Of a DNA stretch of 64,000 nucleotides, positions 31,591 to 39,826 are shown in pieces (position 1 is the stretch's first letter; every line of letters begins with the position of its first letter). The position numbers and the translations under genes were made by a program. The notes beneath the pieces are model-generated. The model saw only the letters and a program-made list of their open reading frames with translations, had not been told where the DNA came from and searched no databases. Source of the stretch: Streptosporangium subroseum (GTDB lineage: Bacteria > Actinomycetota > Actinomycetes > Streptosporangiales > Streptosporangiaceae); NCBI RefSeq assembly GCF_900188345.1, contig NZ_FZOD01000002.1, forward strand, positions 62,001-126,000. Reading direction: 5' to 3'.

Positions 31591-33090
31591 TCAACTGCCA
31601 CTCTCCCGCACGGTGTTGAGAATGCGCACATCGCGGAAGAGCGCGGACGGGCTGCCGTGGCTGACCGGGGCGACCTGGCCCGGCTGGCCCTTCCCGCAGT
31701 TGAACGCGCCGCCCAGCACGTAGGTCTGCGGCCCGCCGACAGCCTCCATCGACCGCCAGAAGTCGGTGGTCGTGGCCTGGTAGGCGACGTCGCGCAGCTG
31801 GCCGGCGAGCCTGCCGTTCTCGATCTTGTAGAACCGCTGGCCGGTGAACTGGAAGTTGTAGCGCTGCATGTCGATGGACCAGCTCTTGTCGCCCACGACG
31901 TAGATGCCGCGATCCACCCCGGAGATCAGCTCCTCGGTGGAGGGGCCGCCGGCGGCGGGCCGCAGCGAGACGTTGGCCATGCGCTGGATCGGCATGTGGC
32001 CGGGGGAGTCGGCGAAGGCGCAGCCGTTGGAGGCGCCCAGGCCCTTCAGCAGCGCCATCCGCCGGTCGAGCTGGTAGCCGACCAGGACGCCGCCTGCGAC
32101 GATGTCGAACTCCTTGGCCGCCACGCCCTCGTCGTCGTAGCCGATCGTGGACAGGCCGTGCTCCGTCGTACGGTCGCCGACGACGTTCATCGCGGGCGAG
32201 CCGTATGCCAGCTTGCCGAGCTGGTCGAAGGTGGCGAAGCTGGTCCCGGCGTAGGCCGCCTCGTAGCCGAGGGCCCGGTCCAGCTCGGTGGCGTGCCCGA
32301 TGGACTCGTGGATCGTCAGCCACAGGTTGGACGGGTCGACGACCAGGTCGTACTGCCCCGCCTCGACGGAGGGGGCCCCGAACTTCTCCTCGAGGTACTC
32401 GGGAATGCGGGCGAGCTCGCCCCGGAAGTCCCAGGTGGGGCCGGTGAGGTATTCGTACCCCCGGCCGACCGGCGGGGCGAGCGTGCGCATCGACTCGAAG
32501 CGGCCGCCCTGGACCTTCATGGCCTCCACCTCGCAGTGCAGGCGCACCCGCTGCTGGGTGGTGGAGGTGCCGGCCGTGTCGGCGTAGAACTTCTGCTCCT
32601 TGACCTGCATCAGCGAGGTCTGGACCTGGTCCACGCGCGGGTCTCTCAGCAGACCGCCCGACCAGTCGGCGAGCAGGGCCACCTTGTCGCGCATCGGCAC
32701 GTCGAAAGGGTCGATCTCGTAGGAGGAGACCCAGGTGACATCGGAGTGGACCGGCTCGGGGGCCAGCTCGATGGGCTCGCGGTTGACGGCCGCGGAGACG
32801 ACGGCCACCTCCACCGCCTGCTCGGCGACCTTGACCGCCGCCTCGGGGGTCAGCTCGAGGCCGGCCGCGAAGCCCCAGGTGCCGTTCTTGACGACCCGTA
32901 CGGCGTAGCCGAGGTCGTCGGCGTCCATGGAGCCTTCGAGGGAGGTGTCGGACAGACGGAGGGTCTCCGCGCGGACACGCTCGAGCCGGAAATCGGCGTG
33001 CTCGGCACCGAGGTCACGGGCACGCTGCAGAGCCGCGTCCGCCAGTTGCCTCAGGGGCAGGGCGAGAAAGTCGGAATCGATCTGGCGCAT
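31591..33090 (-). CDS. TldD-family metalloprotease
   Basis: A 499-residue protein with the catalytic zinc motif HESIGHATELD (HExxxH) near residue 265, DPSNLWLTIHE before it, and a C-terminal GGPQTYVLGGAFNCGKGQPGQ, where the Cys is a further metal ligand as known for TldD. It works with TldE/PmbA (next gene) to degrade unfolded peptides or process small peptides. ATG at 33090. Divergent from fabG. Confidence 0.92.
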   Translation of the reverse strand: MRQIDSDFLALPLRQLADAALQRARDLGAEHADFRLERVRAETLRLSDTSLEGSMDADDLGYAVRVVKNGTWGFAAGLELTPEAAVKVAEQAVEVAVVSAAVNREPIELAPEPVHSDVTWVSSYEIDPFDVPMRDKVALLADWSGGLLRDPRVDQVQTSLMQVKEQKFYADTAGTSTTQQRVRLHCEVEAMKVQGGRFESMRTLAPPVGRGYEYLTGPTWDFRGELARIPEYLEEKFGAPSVEAGQYDLVVDPSNLWLTIHESIGHATELDRALGYEAAYAGTSFATFDQLGKLAYGSPAMNVVGDRTTEHGLSTIGYDDEGVAAKEFDIVAGGVLVGYQLDRRMALLKGLGASNGCAFADSPGHMPIQRMANVSLRPAAGGPSTEELISGVDRGIYVVGDKSWSIDMQRYNFQFTGQRFYKIENGRLAGQLRDVAYQATTTDFWRSMEAVGGPQTYVLGGAFNCGKGQPGQVAPVSHGSPSALFRDVRILNTVRESGS

Positions 33091-33113
33091 GTCAACGATC
33101 CTAACCCTGCGAT

Positions 33114-33132
33114 CTTGTCCTTCCCGGACAAG
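33114..33132. promoter_or_regulatory. Palindrome between tldD and fabG
   Basis: cttgtcc-N5-ggacaag, 7-bp perfect arms, centred midway between the divergent tldD (33090) and fabG (33168) starts. Candidate operator for a regulator of the fabG-fabI unit; the regulator is not identifiable here. Confidence 0.45.
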
Positions 33133-33154
33133 AGGGTTACCCCCGGGTAGACGA

Positions 33155-33160
33155 TAACGT
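33155..33160 (+). promoter_or_regulatory. Candidate -10 for leaderless fabG
   Basis: TAACGT lies 7 nt before the fabG ATG, and no Shine-Dalgarno is present, so transcription probably starts at or beside the A of the start codon. No good -35 is seen. Confidence 0.4.
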
Positions 33161-33167
33161 CAGCTCC

Positions 33168-33872
33168 ATGGCTCGATCTGTTCTCATAACCGGCGGTAAT
33201 CGCGGCATCGGCCTCGCGATCGCCCGCGAACTCGCCCAGGCCGGCGACGCCGTCGCCGTGACCTACCGCTCCGGAAACCCTCCCGAGGGGTTGTTCGGCG
33301 TGCGCTGCGATGTGACCAGCATGGCCGACGTGGAAGCGGCATTCGGGAAGGTCGAGGCCGAGCACGGCCCGGTCGAGGTGCTCGTCGCCAACGCGGGCAT
33401 CACCAAGGACACGCTGCTGCCGATGATGAAGGAGGAGACCTTCACCGACGTCATCGACGCCAACCTCACCGGCGCCTACCGGGTGGCCAAGCGCGCCACG
33501 CGCGGCATGCTGCGGCTCAAGCGCGGTCGCATCGTGCTGATCTCCTCGGTGGTCGGCATGCTCGGCTCAGCCGGGCAGAGCAACTACGCCGCCTCCAAGG
33601 CGGGCATGATCGGTTTCGCCCGGTCCGTGGCCCGGGAGCTGGGCTCGCGCGGCATCACGGTCAACGTCGTCTCCCCGGGTTTCGTGGAGACCGACATGAC
33701 GGCCGAGCTGGACGCGGCCTACCAGGAGCAGATCCGTAAGAGCATCCCGCTCGGCAGGCAGGCCACCCCCGAGGAGGTCGCGAAGGTGGTCGCCTTCCTG
33801 GTGAGCGCGGACGCCTCCTACATCACCGGCGCCGTCATCCCCGTGGACGGCGGACTGGGCATGGGCCACTGA
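33168..33872 (+). CDS. fabG: 3-oxoacyl-[ACP] reductase FabG
   Basis: NADPH-dependent reduction of 3-oxoacyl-ACP in fatty-acid elongation. A 234-residue classical SDR: TGGNRGIG nucleotide-binding motif at 8-15, NAGI at about 80, catalytic Ser in ISSVVGMLGSAGQ, YAASK (Tyr/Lys), and a C-terminal DGGLGMGH as in MabA/FabG1 of mycobacteria. The following fabI, 119 nt downstream, makes the actinobacterial mabA-inhA arrangement. Probably leaderless. Confidence 0.94.
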   Translation: MARSVLITGGNRGIGLAIARELAQAGDAVAVTYRSGNPPEGLFGVRCDVTSMADVEAAFGKVEAEHGPVEVLVANAGITKDTLLPMMKEETFTDVIDANLTGAYRVAKRATRGMLRLKRGRIVLISSVVGMLGSAGQSNYAASKAGMIGFARSVARELGSRGITVNVVSPGFVETDMTAELDAAYQEQIRKSIPLGRQATPEEVAKVVAFLVSADASYITGAVIPVDGGLGMGH

Positions 33873-33991
33873 CGTGACCTCTCCACTTCCGGGGTGAGAG
33901 GCTCTTCGCCCTCCTTGAGGAGGGGCTGGGTGACGGACGGGTCCCGCCCGTTGGAACACACGAACGACACATCAGATGAGGAACGGCACTC

Positions 33992-34756
33992 ATGGGAATT
34001 CTTGAAGGCAAGCGGCTTCTGATCACCGGGGTGCTGACCGACGCATCCATCGCCTTCTCCGTGGCCAAACTGGCCCAGGAACAGGGGGCGAAGGTCGTGC
34101 TGACCGGCTTCGGCCGCCTGAGCCTCGTCGAGCGCATCGCCAAGCGGCTCCCCGAGCCGCCTCCGGTGCTGGAGCTCGACGTCACCAGCACCGAGCACCT
34201 TGAATCCCTCGCCGACCGGGTCGGCGAGCACGTGGACGGTCTGGACGGCGTGGTGCACGCCATCGGGTTCGCCCCGCAGAGCGCCCTCGGCGGCAACTTC
34301 CTGAACACCTCGTGGGAGGACGTGGCGACGGCCATCCAGGTCTCCACGTATTCGTTCAAGTCGCTCGCGGTGGCCGCGCTTCCGCTGATGAAGGGCGGCG
34401 GCGCGGTCGTCGGCCTCGACTTCGACGCCACCAGGGCCTGGCCGGTCTACGACTGGATGGGCGTGGCGAAGGCCGGCCTGGAGTCCTGCTCCCGCTACCT
34501 GGCCCGCGATCTCGGCAAGCACGGCATCCGGGTCAACCTGGTGGCCGCGGGCCCGATCCGGACCATGGCGGCCAAGAGCATCCCCGGCTTCACCGAGTTC
34601 GAGGAGAGCTGGCCGGCCAAGGCGCCGATCGGCTGGGACATCAACGACCCGACCCCGGCGGCCAAGGCGTGCGTCGCCCTGCTGTCGGACTGGTTCCCGG
34701 CCACGACCGGTGAGATCGTGCACGTCGACGGCGGCGTGCACGCGATCGGCGGCTAG
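33992..34756 (+). CDS. fabI: Enoyl-[ACP] reductase FabI (InhA-type)
   Basis: NADH-dependent last step of the fatty-acid elongation cycle. 254 residues: GKRLLITGVLTDASIAFSVA (the divergent enoyl-reductase Rossmann motif with the TD-S-I-A pattern), GVVHAIGFAPQSALGG, and the active site YDWMGVAK with Tyr-x6-Lys, followed by GPIRTMAAKSIPGF. Highly InhA-like throughout. ATG at 33992 with GAGGAA upstream. Co-oriented with fabG. Confidence 0.94.
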   Translation: MGILEGKRLLITGVLTDASIAFSVAKLAQEQGAKVVLTGFGRLSLVERIAKRLPEPPPVLELDVTSTEHLESLADRVGEHVDGLDGVVHAIGFAPQSALGGNFLNTSWEDVATAIQVSTYSFKSLAVAALPLMKGGGAVVGLDFDATRAWPVYDWMGVAKAGLESCSRYLARDLGKHGIRVNLVAAGPIRTMAAKSIPGFTEFEESWPAKAPIGWDINDPTPAAKACVALLSDWFPATTGEIVHVDGGVHAIGG

Positions 34757-34772
34757 GCGTCGCCGGTCACCG

Positions 34773-35684
34773 CTAGGCCACCCGGTGCCGCCCCACCCGG
34801 AGCGGCTCGAACGGCATGGACTCCTCGCCCATCCGCCTGGTGTACAGCAGGCGGACGGCGAGGATCGCCGCGACCAGCAGCGCCGTGCTGAGCACCGTGC
34901 CCAGCGCGTCGGACGACCGGGTGGGCTTGAGCGGACGTCGATCCGGCATCTGCCTCTGAAACTCCTGCATCAGCGGGCCCGGCCAGAGCAGCTCCACCCG
35001 GGGCGCCTCGGCGTCGACGACGGGGGACGGTTCGGAGATCACCGGTTCGCCCACGTCGGTCGTGAGCGTCCGGGTCTCCGGCGGTCGGAAAGACGCGGCC
35101 GGCAGCGGGGCCGTCTTCTCCCGCGTGGGTTCGGGGCTGGGGCTGGGCGACGGGCTGGGACTCGGCGACCCGGACGGCCGGACCGTCGGCTCGGGGGTCG
35201 CGGAGGGCTCAGCGGGTTCGGAGGGTCCGGGAGTGCCGCCCGCCGACGGGCCCGCGCACTCGGAGGAGGTCGCCAGGGGCAGGCAGACGCCGCCGAGGAC
35301 CTTGGGCAGCAGGCTGCCGTCTTCCGACCTCTCCACCGGTTCGGGGGCGGGCGCGCCGGTGGCGTCCGGCGTCGATGAGGACGAGGTGGCCACCGCGGTG
35401 TCACCGGCCCGTGCGGCATCGCCGGAGCCTTTCTCGGTCGTCTCCCTGGGGGCGTCGAGGACTCTGACGCTGGGCAGCGGGACGGAGATGCCGTCCGTGA
35501 GCTCACTCACGGCCTCGCCGAGGGTGTCGACGGTCTTGCAGATCCCACCCGTGACGGTGCCCAGCAATCCCTTCTGCGGGCAGTCGTCCCGTTGCGTGGC
35601 GGCGCTCACGGGGGCGGCCGCGACCGCGGGGACTCCGCCGCCCAGTGCCAGCACCAGCACGCCGGCAGAGATCGCAGTTCGCAT
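34773..35684 (-). CDS. Secreted/membrane-anchored proline-serine-rich protein of unknown function
   Basis: A 303-residue protein: Sec signal peptide at about 1-28 (MRTAISAGVLVLALGGG...), a Cys-containing segment (DDCPQKGLLGTVTGGICKTV) with a second Cys pair later (GGVCLPLATSSECAG), and a Pro/Ser/Thr-rich linker with SPSPSPSPSPEP. The C-terminus has a single membrane helix (TVLSTALLVAAILAVRLLY) and a basic tail. The predicted topology is extracellular with a C-terminal anchor. No homologous function recognised. ATG at 35684 with AAGGGGG upstream; the longer frame to 35942 has no support. It is convergent with fabI, ending 17 nt from it. Confidence 0.75.
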   Translation of the reverse strand: MRTAISAGVLVLALGGGVPAVAAAPVSAATQRDDCPQKGLLGTVTGGICKTVDTLGEAVSELTDGISVPLPSVRVLDAPRETTEKGSGDAARAGDTAVATSSSSTPDATGAPAPEPVERSEDGSLLPKVLGGVCLPLATSSECAGPSAGGTPGPSEPAEPSATPEPTVRPSGSPSPSPSPSPSPEPTREKTAPLPAASFRPPETRTLTTDVGEPVISEPSPVVDAEAPRVELLWPGPLMQEFQRQMPDRRPLKPTRSSDALGTVLSTALLVAAILAVRLLYTRRMGEESMPFEPLRVGRHRVA

Positions 35685-35711
35685 TCGTCCCCCTTTAGAC
35701 ATCAACGAAGT

Positions 35712-35770
35712 CGTCTCGCCGACACCCGAATGCCCCCTGCCAAAGCGTCTCGCCGACATCCGAGCGCCCC
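35712..35770. repeat. Two-copy 34-bp direct repeat upstream of the secreted protein gene
   Basis: cgtctcgccgacacccgaat at 35712 recurs at 35746 with two changes, 34 bp apart (about three helical turns). It lies just upstream of the minus-strand start at 35684, where an activator or repressor could bind. A further palindrome, gtatc-N7-gatac, is at 35833-35849. Confidence 0.45.
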
Positions 35771-35925
35771 TCCTGTCACCCATTGACAGTTTTGTGGGGG
35801 GACCCGGTTTTTCCACGGAAAGTTGCGATTCGGTATCGACTAGTGATACGCGAAACGAATTCTCGTTCGGTTTCCATGCCTGTTTCCGTCTGTGGTTCGG
35901 TGCGCTCTCCCACCCCTGCCGCCCC

Positions 35926-36870
35926 TCAGTCGGCCGAGACATCGTCGAGTGCCTCCCTTATCTCCACGGGCAGCGTCAGGTCCTCGGCCTGCAGCACCCC
36001 GGCCAGCTGGGCGTGGGTACGGGCGCCGACGATGGCGGAGACGACCCCCGGCTGGTCGCGGACCCACGACAGGGCGACCGACAGCGGCGAGACCCCCAGC
36101 CCCTCGGCCGCGGTCGTCACCGACTCCACGACCCGGCGGCACCGCTCATCCAGGTAGGGCTTGACGAAGTCGGCGAAGTGCGGGGTCGCGGCACGGGAGT
36201 CGGCGGGGATGCCCGTGCGGTATTTCCCGGTGAGGACTCCGCGCCCGAGCGGCGACCAGGCCAGCACGCCCGCACCGACGTGCTCGGCGGCGCCGAGCAG
36301 CTCGCGCTCGGCCTCCCTGGCCAGGAGCGAGTATTCGACCTGGGCGGCGACGATCGGCACCCGGCCGGAGACCGCCCGCTGGCCGACGGCCGCCGCGGCG
36401 AGTTGCCAGCCCGCGTAGTCGCAGACCCCGGCGTAGGCCGCCCGGCCGGAGGACACGATGGCGTCCACGGCGGCCAGGGTCTCCTCCAGCGGGACGTCCG
36501 GGTCGAAGGCGTGCAGTTGCCACAGGTCCACCTCGTTGACGCCGAGACGGGTCAGCGAGGCGTCGATGGCGGCGATCAGGTGCTTCCTGGAGGCGTCGCG
36601 CGGACGGCGGCCGGACGGGGTGAGCACGGCCTTGGTGGACAGCACCAGCTCCGAGCGCGGCACCGAGTCGCGGATCAGCCGCCCGATCAGCCGCTCGGCC
36701 TCACCACCGGTGTAGACGTCCGCCGTGTCGATGAGGGTGCCGCCAGCCTCGGCGAACATGCGGAGCTGCGCGGCGGCCTCCTCGGCGCTCGTGTCGCGTC
36801 CCCACGTCATCGTCCCAAGTCCCAGGCGGGATACCGACAGTCCGCTCCGGCCCACATAGCGCTGCTCCAT
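35926..36870 (-). CDS. Aldo/keto reductase
   Basis: A 314-residue TIM-barrel NADPH reductase. The catalytic tetrad is visible: Asp in LIDTADVYTGGEAE, Tyr of the same segment, Lys in LVLSTKAVL, His in DLWQLHAFDPDVP. The C-terminal cofactor site VVSAIVGARTHAQL is intact. It resembles the YhdN/AKR11-12 type; the substrate is unknown. ATG at 36870. It is divergent from the phosphomutase/DUF3090 cluster. Confidence 0.9.
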   Translation of the reverse strand: MEQRYVGRSGLSVSRLGLGTMTWGRDTSAEEAAAQLRMFAEAGGTLIDTADVYTGGEAERLIGRLIRDSVPRSELVLSTKAVLTPSGRRPRDASRKHLIAAIDASLTRLGVNEVDLWQLHAFDPDVPLEETLAAVDAIVSSGRAAYAGVCDYAGWQLAAAAVGQRAVSGRVPIVAAQVEYSLLAREAERELLGAAEHVGAGVLAWSPLGRGVLTGKYRTGIPADSRAATPHFADFVKPYLDERCRRVVESVTTAAEGLGVSPLSVALSWVRDQPGVVSAIVGARTHAQLAGVLQAEDLTLPVEIREALDDVSAD

Positions 36871-36935
36871 GATCCGGCCAGATTACCGCCCGGGCACTTA
36901 AAAGTAGTGGAGTGAGGCCTGCAAGACTTACCCAC

Positions 36936-37634
36936 GTGACGACCCTGCTACTGGCCAGACACGGCCTGACCCCCCTCACCGGTCCCGTCCTGGCGGGCTG
37001 GACCCCCGACGTCCATCTCAGTGAGGCCGGACAGGCCCAGGCGGAGGCGCTGGCCGTACGGCTGGCGTCGCTGGAACTGGACGCCATCGTCTCCAGCCCG
37101 CTGGAGCGCTGCCAGGAGACCGCCCAGGCGATCGCCGGCGGTCGCGCGACGGAGGTGCTGACCGACGAGCGCTTCGGGGAGTGTCACTACGGCGACTGGA
37201 CGGGCCGCCCGATCGCCGAGCTCGCCAAGGACCCTCTCTGGCCGGTCGTGCAGGCCCATCCGAGCGCCGTGACGTTTCCCGGTGGAGAATCCTTGTCCGC
37301 CGTACAGCATCGCGCCGTGGCGGCCGTCAGGGAGTGGAACGAGCGGCTCGGGCCGAAGGCCGTCTACCTGGTCTGTAGCCACGGAGATGTGATCAAGGCC
37401 ATAGTGGCCGACGCCATGGGCCTCCACCTGGATCAGTTCCAGCGGATAACCGCTGATCCCGCATCGCTCACTGCCATTCGATATACGCCCTTGCGTCCCT
37501 TTGTGCTCAGGCTCAACGACCTGGGTGGAGATGTGGCGGCATTGAGACCCGCGGAGGGTTCGGAACACGATGACGGGGGAGAAAACCTCACCGGGAGCGA
37601 TGCCGCAGTCGGCGGCGGATCCGGGACCACGTAA
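36936..37634 (+). CDS. Histidine phosphatase-superfamily protein (MSMEG_4193-type phosphomutase)
   Basis: A 232-residue protein: catalytic RHG near the N-terminus (TTLLLARHGLTPLTG), SPLERCQETAQAI, the acid in FGECHYGDWTGRP and the second His in YLVCSHGDVIKAI. The polar C-terminal tail is not conserved. It belongs to the MSMEG_4193 family, which in Actinobacteria is followed by DUF3090 and SCO1664-type genes and mshC, exactly as here. The substrate is unknown. GTG at 36936 gives the family-like MTTLLLARHG start; GTG at 36912 would add 8 residues. Confidence 0.88.
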   Translation: MTTLLLARHGLTPLTGPVLAGWTPDVHLSEAGQAQAEALAVRLASLELDAIVSSPLERCQETAQAIAGGRATEVLTDERFGECHYGDWTGRPIAELAKDPLWPVVQAHPSAVTFPGGESLSAVQHRAVAAVREWNERLGPKAVYLVCSHGDVIKAIVADAMGLHLDQFQRITADPASLTAIRYTPLRPFVLRLNDLGGDVAALRPAEGSEHDDGGENLTGSDAAVGGGSGTT

Positions 37635-37643
37635 GGTCGGGCT

Positions 37644-38228
37644 ATGCCGGTCTTCGACTACGACCCACCCGAGAGGTTTGTGGCCGGTGCCGTGGGGCAA
37701 CCGGGATCACGAGCTTTCTTTCTGCAGGCCCGTGGCCAGGGCCGATTGACCACCGTCGGGCTGGAGAAATTCCAGGTCGCGGCGTTGGCCGACCGTCTCG
37801 ACGAGCTTCTCGACGAGGTGTTGCGGCGCAGCGAGGGCATTGCCCAGGTGCCCGCCGTCGCCCCCGTCGCGCTGACCGACAACGCGCCGCTGGACGTGCC
37901 GATCAGCGAGGACTTCCGGGTCGGCACGATGGCACTGGCGTGGGACTCGGAAACCGCGCAGGTGATCATCGAGGCTCAGGAGGCCGTCGCGGAGGACGAG
38001 GACGAGGAGTTCGAGCCGTCCCCGCTCGCCGAGCCCACGGTGCTGCGCGTCCACATCAGCCCCGGTGCGGCCAGGGCCTTCACCAAACGCGCCATGGCCC
38101 TCGTCGCGGCGGGGCGCCCCCCCTGCCCGCTGTGCGCCCAGCCACTTGATGCCGAGGGGCATATTTGTGTGCGGCTCAACGGTTACCGGGGTAGTAGTAG
38201 CGCTGCATCAGGTGGAGGAGGCGAATGA
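37644..38228 (+). CDS. DUF3090 protein
   Basis: A 194-residue protein with the DUF3090 pattern: VFDYDPPERFVAGAVGQPGSRAFFLQA, LEKFQVAALADRLDELLDEV, an acidic run (EAVAEDEDEEFEP), ISPGAARAFTKRAMALVAAGRPPCPLC and DAEGHICVRLNGY. The CPLC/HIC Cys-His residues could form a small zinc site. Function unknown; the fixed neighbourhood implies a common pathway with the SCO1664-type kinase-like protein and MshC. It overlaps the next gene by ATGA. Confidence 0.9.
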   Translation: MPVFDYDPPERFVAGAVGQPGSRAFFLQARGQGRLTTVGLEKFQVAALADRLDELLDEVLRRSEGIAQVPAVAPVALTDNAPLDVPISEDFRVGTMALAWDSETAQVIIEAQEAVAEDEDEEFEPSPLAEPTVLRVHISPGAARAFTKRAMALVAAGRPPCPLCAQPLDAEGHICVRLNGYRGSSSAASGGGGE

Positions 38229-38986
38229 GTGCCGAGAGTGAGCCGACGCTGAGCGCGGTGCCCGCGGCGGGGCTGGACGACGAGACGGCGATACGCCTGC
38301 TTCGCGAAGGTCAGCTGGAGGTGGCCGGTCGCCTGATCGAGGCGACCAACATGACGCTCTACTGTTCGGTCCGGCTCGCCGGGCTCTCCGCGGCCTGCGT
38401 CTACAAGCCGGTACGCGGTGAACGCCCGCTCTGGGATTTTCCCGACGGCACGCTGGCCGCCCGTGAGGTGGCCGCCTACGAGGTCTCGGCCGCGACCGGG
38501 TGGCGGATCGTCCCGCCCACCGTCTACCGCGACGGTCCCTTCGGCCCCGGCATGTGCCAGCTCTGGATCGACACCGACTCCGAGACCGACCTGATGGTGC
38601 TGATCCGCAGTCGCCAGCCCTCCCTGCGCCGGATGGCCGTGTTCGACGCGGTCGTCAACAACGCCGACCGCAAGGGCGGCCACCTGCTGCCGCTCGCCGA
38701 CGGCCACATCTACGGCGTGGACCACGGCGTTTCCTTCTCCGCCGAGGACAAGCTCCGCACCGTGCTCTGGCAGTGGCGCGGCAAGCCCCTGTCCCGCGAC
38801 GCCATGAACGTCCTCACCCGCCTGGAGCGAGACCTGGAGCAGGGCCGCCTCGGCCGCCGTCTCCGCGAGCTCCTCACCCTCGCCGAGGTCGAGGCCACCT
38901 GGGCTCGCGTACGCAGGCTCCTCAACACCGGCCTGCATCCCCTTCCCTCCAAGGACTGGCCGGCCATTCCCTGGCCCCCGATCTGA
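38225..38986 (+). CDS. SCO1664-family protein (PI3/PI4-kinase-like fold)
   Basis: A 253-residue protein. It carries kinase-like features: ACVYKPVRGERPLWDFPDGTLAAREVAAYEV (the Lys and helix-C acid region), a catalytic-loop-like AVFDAVVNNADRKGGHLL and GHIYGVDHGVSFSAED as the metal-binding Asp. These are the HipA/PI4K-type signatures from which the family's kinase assignment derives. The substrate is unknown. The start ATG overlaps the DUF3090 stop. Confidence 0.88.
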   Translation: MSAESEPTLSAVPAAGLDDETAIRLLREGQLEVAGRLIEATNMTLYCSVRLAGLSAACVYKPVRGERPLWDFPDGTLAAREVAAYEVSAATGWRIVPPTVYRDGPFGPGMCQLWIDTDSETDLMVLIRSRQPSLRRMAVFDAVVNNADRKGGHLLPLADGHIYGVDHGVSFSAEDKLRTVLWQWRGKPLSRDAMNVLTRLERDLEQGRLGRRLRELLTLAEVEATWARVRRLLNTGLHPLPSKDWPAIPWPPI

Positions 38987-39019
38987 GGTCGTCCCCGGCG
39001 GGACCTGTACCCTCCGGGC

Positions 39020-39736
39020 ATGTGCACGGTTGCCGTCAGCATCGATCCGAGCGCCGAGATCCCCCTGATCCTCGTCGGGGTGCGCGATGAGTTCATCGAC
39101 CGGCCATGGGTCCCTCCGGGCGAGTACTGGCCCGGTCTGATCGGTGGGCGCGATCTTCAGGCGGGCGGGACCTGGCTGGCCGTCGATCCCGCGGCCAGGC
39201 GGATCGGCGCCCTGCTCAACGGCCACGGTGTGCTCGCCCCCGAGCGGACCCGCCGCTCCCGGGGCGACCTGCCGCTCCGGGCCGCGGCGGGGGAGCGCAT
39301 CCCCGAGACGGACCTGGTCCATTACGACCCCTTCCACCTGCTCTCCGCCGATCTCGGCGGAGTCCGTCTGTGGCACTGGGACGGGATCGCGCTGAAGCGG
39401 GACGACCTCCCGCGAGGGACCCACATGATCGTCAACAGCGGCTGGGAGCGCGGGGAGGAGAACGAGCGCGTCGCGTTCTTCCGGCCCCTGTTCGCCAAGG
39501 CCCACCGCCCCTCGGAGCTCGATGGGGACTGGAAGGACTGGCGCGAGACGGCCACCGGCGCGGGGTTGCCCTCCGAGGACCCCCGCACCATGATCGTCCG
39601 TCACGAACTGCCCGACGGGCGAATCTTCGGCTCCCTGTCGGTCACCCTGCTCGCCCTCGCCCCCGGCGGGATCCACTACGAGTTCACCGGTGATCCTCGC
39701 GACCCGGAGGCTTTCGACCGTGTTCCCGTGGAATGA
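39020..39736 (+). CDS. NRDE-family (TANGO2-like) protein
   Basis: A 238-residue protein starting MCTVAVSI. Cys2 becomes N-terminal after Met removal and is the expected N-terminal nucleophile of this family, although here the N-R-D-E signature reads GVRDEFIDRPW. WPGLIGGRDLQAGGTWLAVD follows. The C-terminal half has HMIVNSGWERGEENERV. A role in haem or acyl traffic has been proposed for eukaryotic homologues, but the bacterial function is open. It starts 33 nt after the SCO1664-type gene. Confidence 0.85.
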   Translation: MCTVAVSIDPSAEIPLILVGVRDEFIDRPWVPPGEYWPGLIGGRDLQAGGTWLAVDPAARRIGALLNGHGVLAPERTRRSRGDLPLRAAAGERIPETDLVHYDPFHLLSADLGGVRLWHWDGIALKRDDLPRGTHMIVNSGWERGEENERVAFFRPLFAKAHRPSELDGDWKDWRETATGAGLPSEDPRTMIVRHELPDGRIFGSLSVTLLALAPGGIHYEFTGDPRDPEAFDRVPVE

Positions 39737-39774
39737 TCCGGCGAGTTCCGGCGGTTGAGGTGATTGCCCTGTAA

Positions 39775-39802
39775 ACCACCATCCCGAGCCGATCGGGGTG
39801 GT
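39775..39802 (+). terminator. Hairpin after the NRDE gene
   Basis: accacc-at-cccga (39775-39787) pairs with tcggggtggt (39792-39802) around a 4-nt loop with a small bulge. It separates the NRDE gene from the mshC promoter. Confidence 0.5.
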
Positions 39803-39814
39803 CTGTCTGCTGGA

Positions 39815-39820
39815 TAGGCT
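39815..39820 (+). promoter_or_regulatory. -10 box of leaderless mshC
   Basis: TAGGCT ends 6 nt before the mshC ATG and no ribosome site is present, the geometry of a leaderless actinobacterial transcript. The -35 is not evident. Confidence 0.55.
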
Positions 39821-39826
39821 CAATAC

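Noticed and set aside
30140-33090. RiPP/microcin maturation locus around TldD/PmbA
   Set aside because: No short precursor-like gene, transporter or modification enzyme adjoins the pair; it looks like the housekeeping tldD/E operon.
35845-36142. Minus-strand and plus-strand short frames near the aldo/keto reductase end
   Set aside because: Arg/Pro/Ala-rich shadows overlapping the real gene, without ribosome sites.
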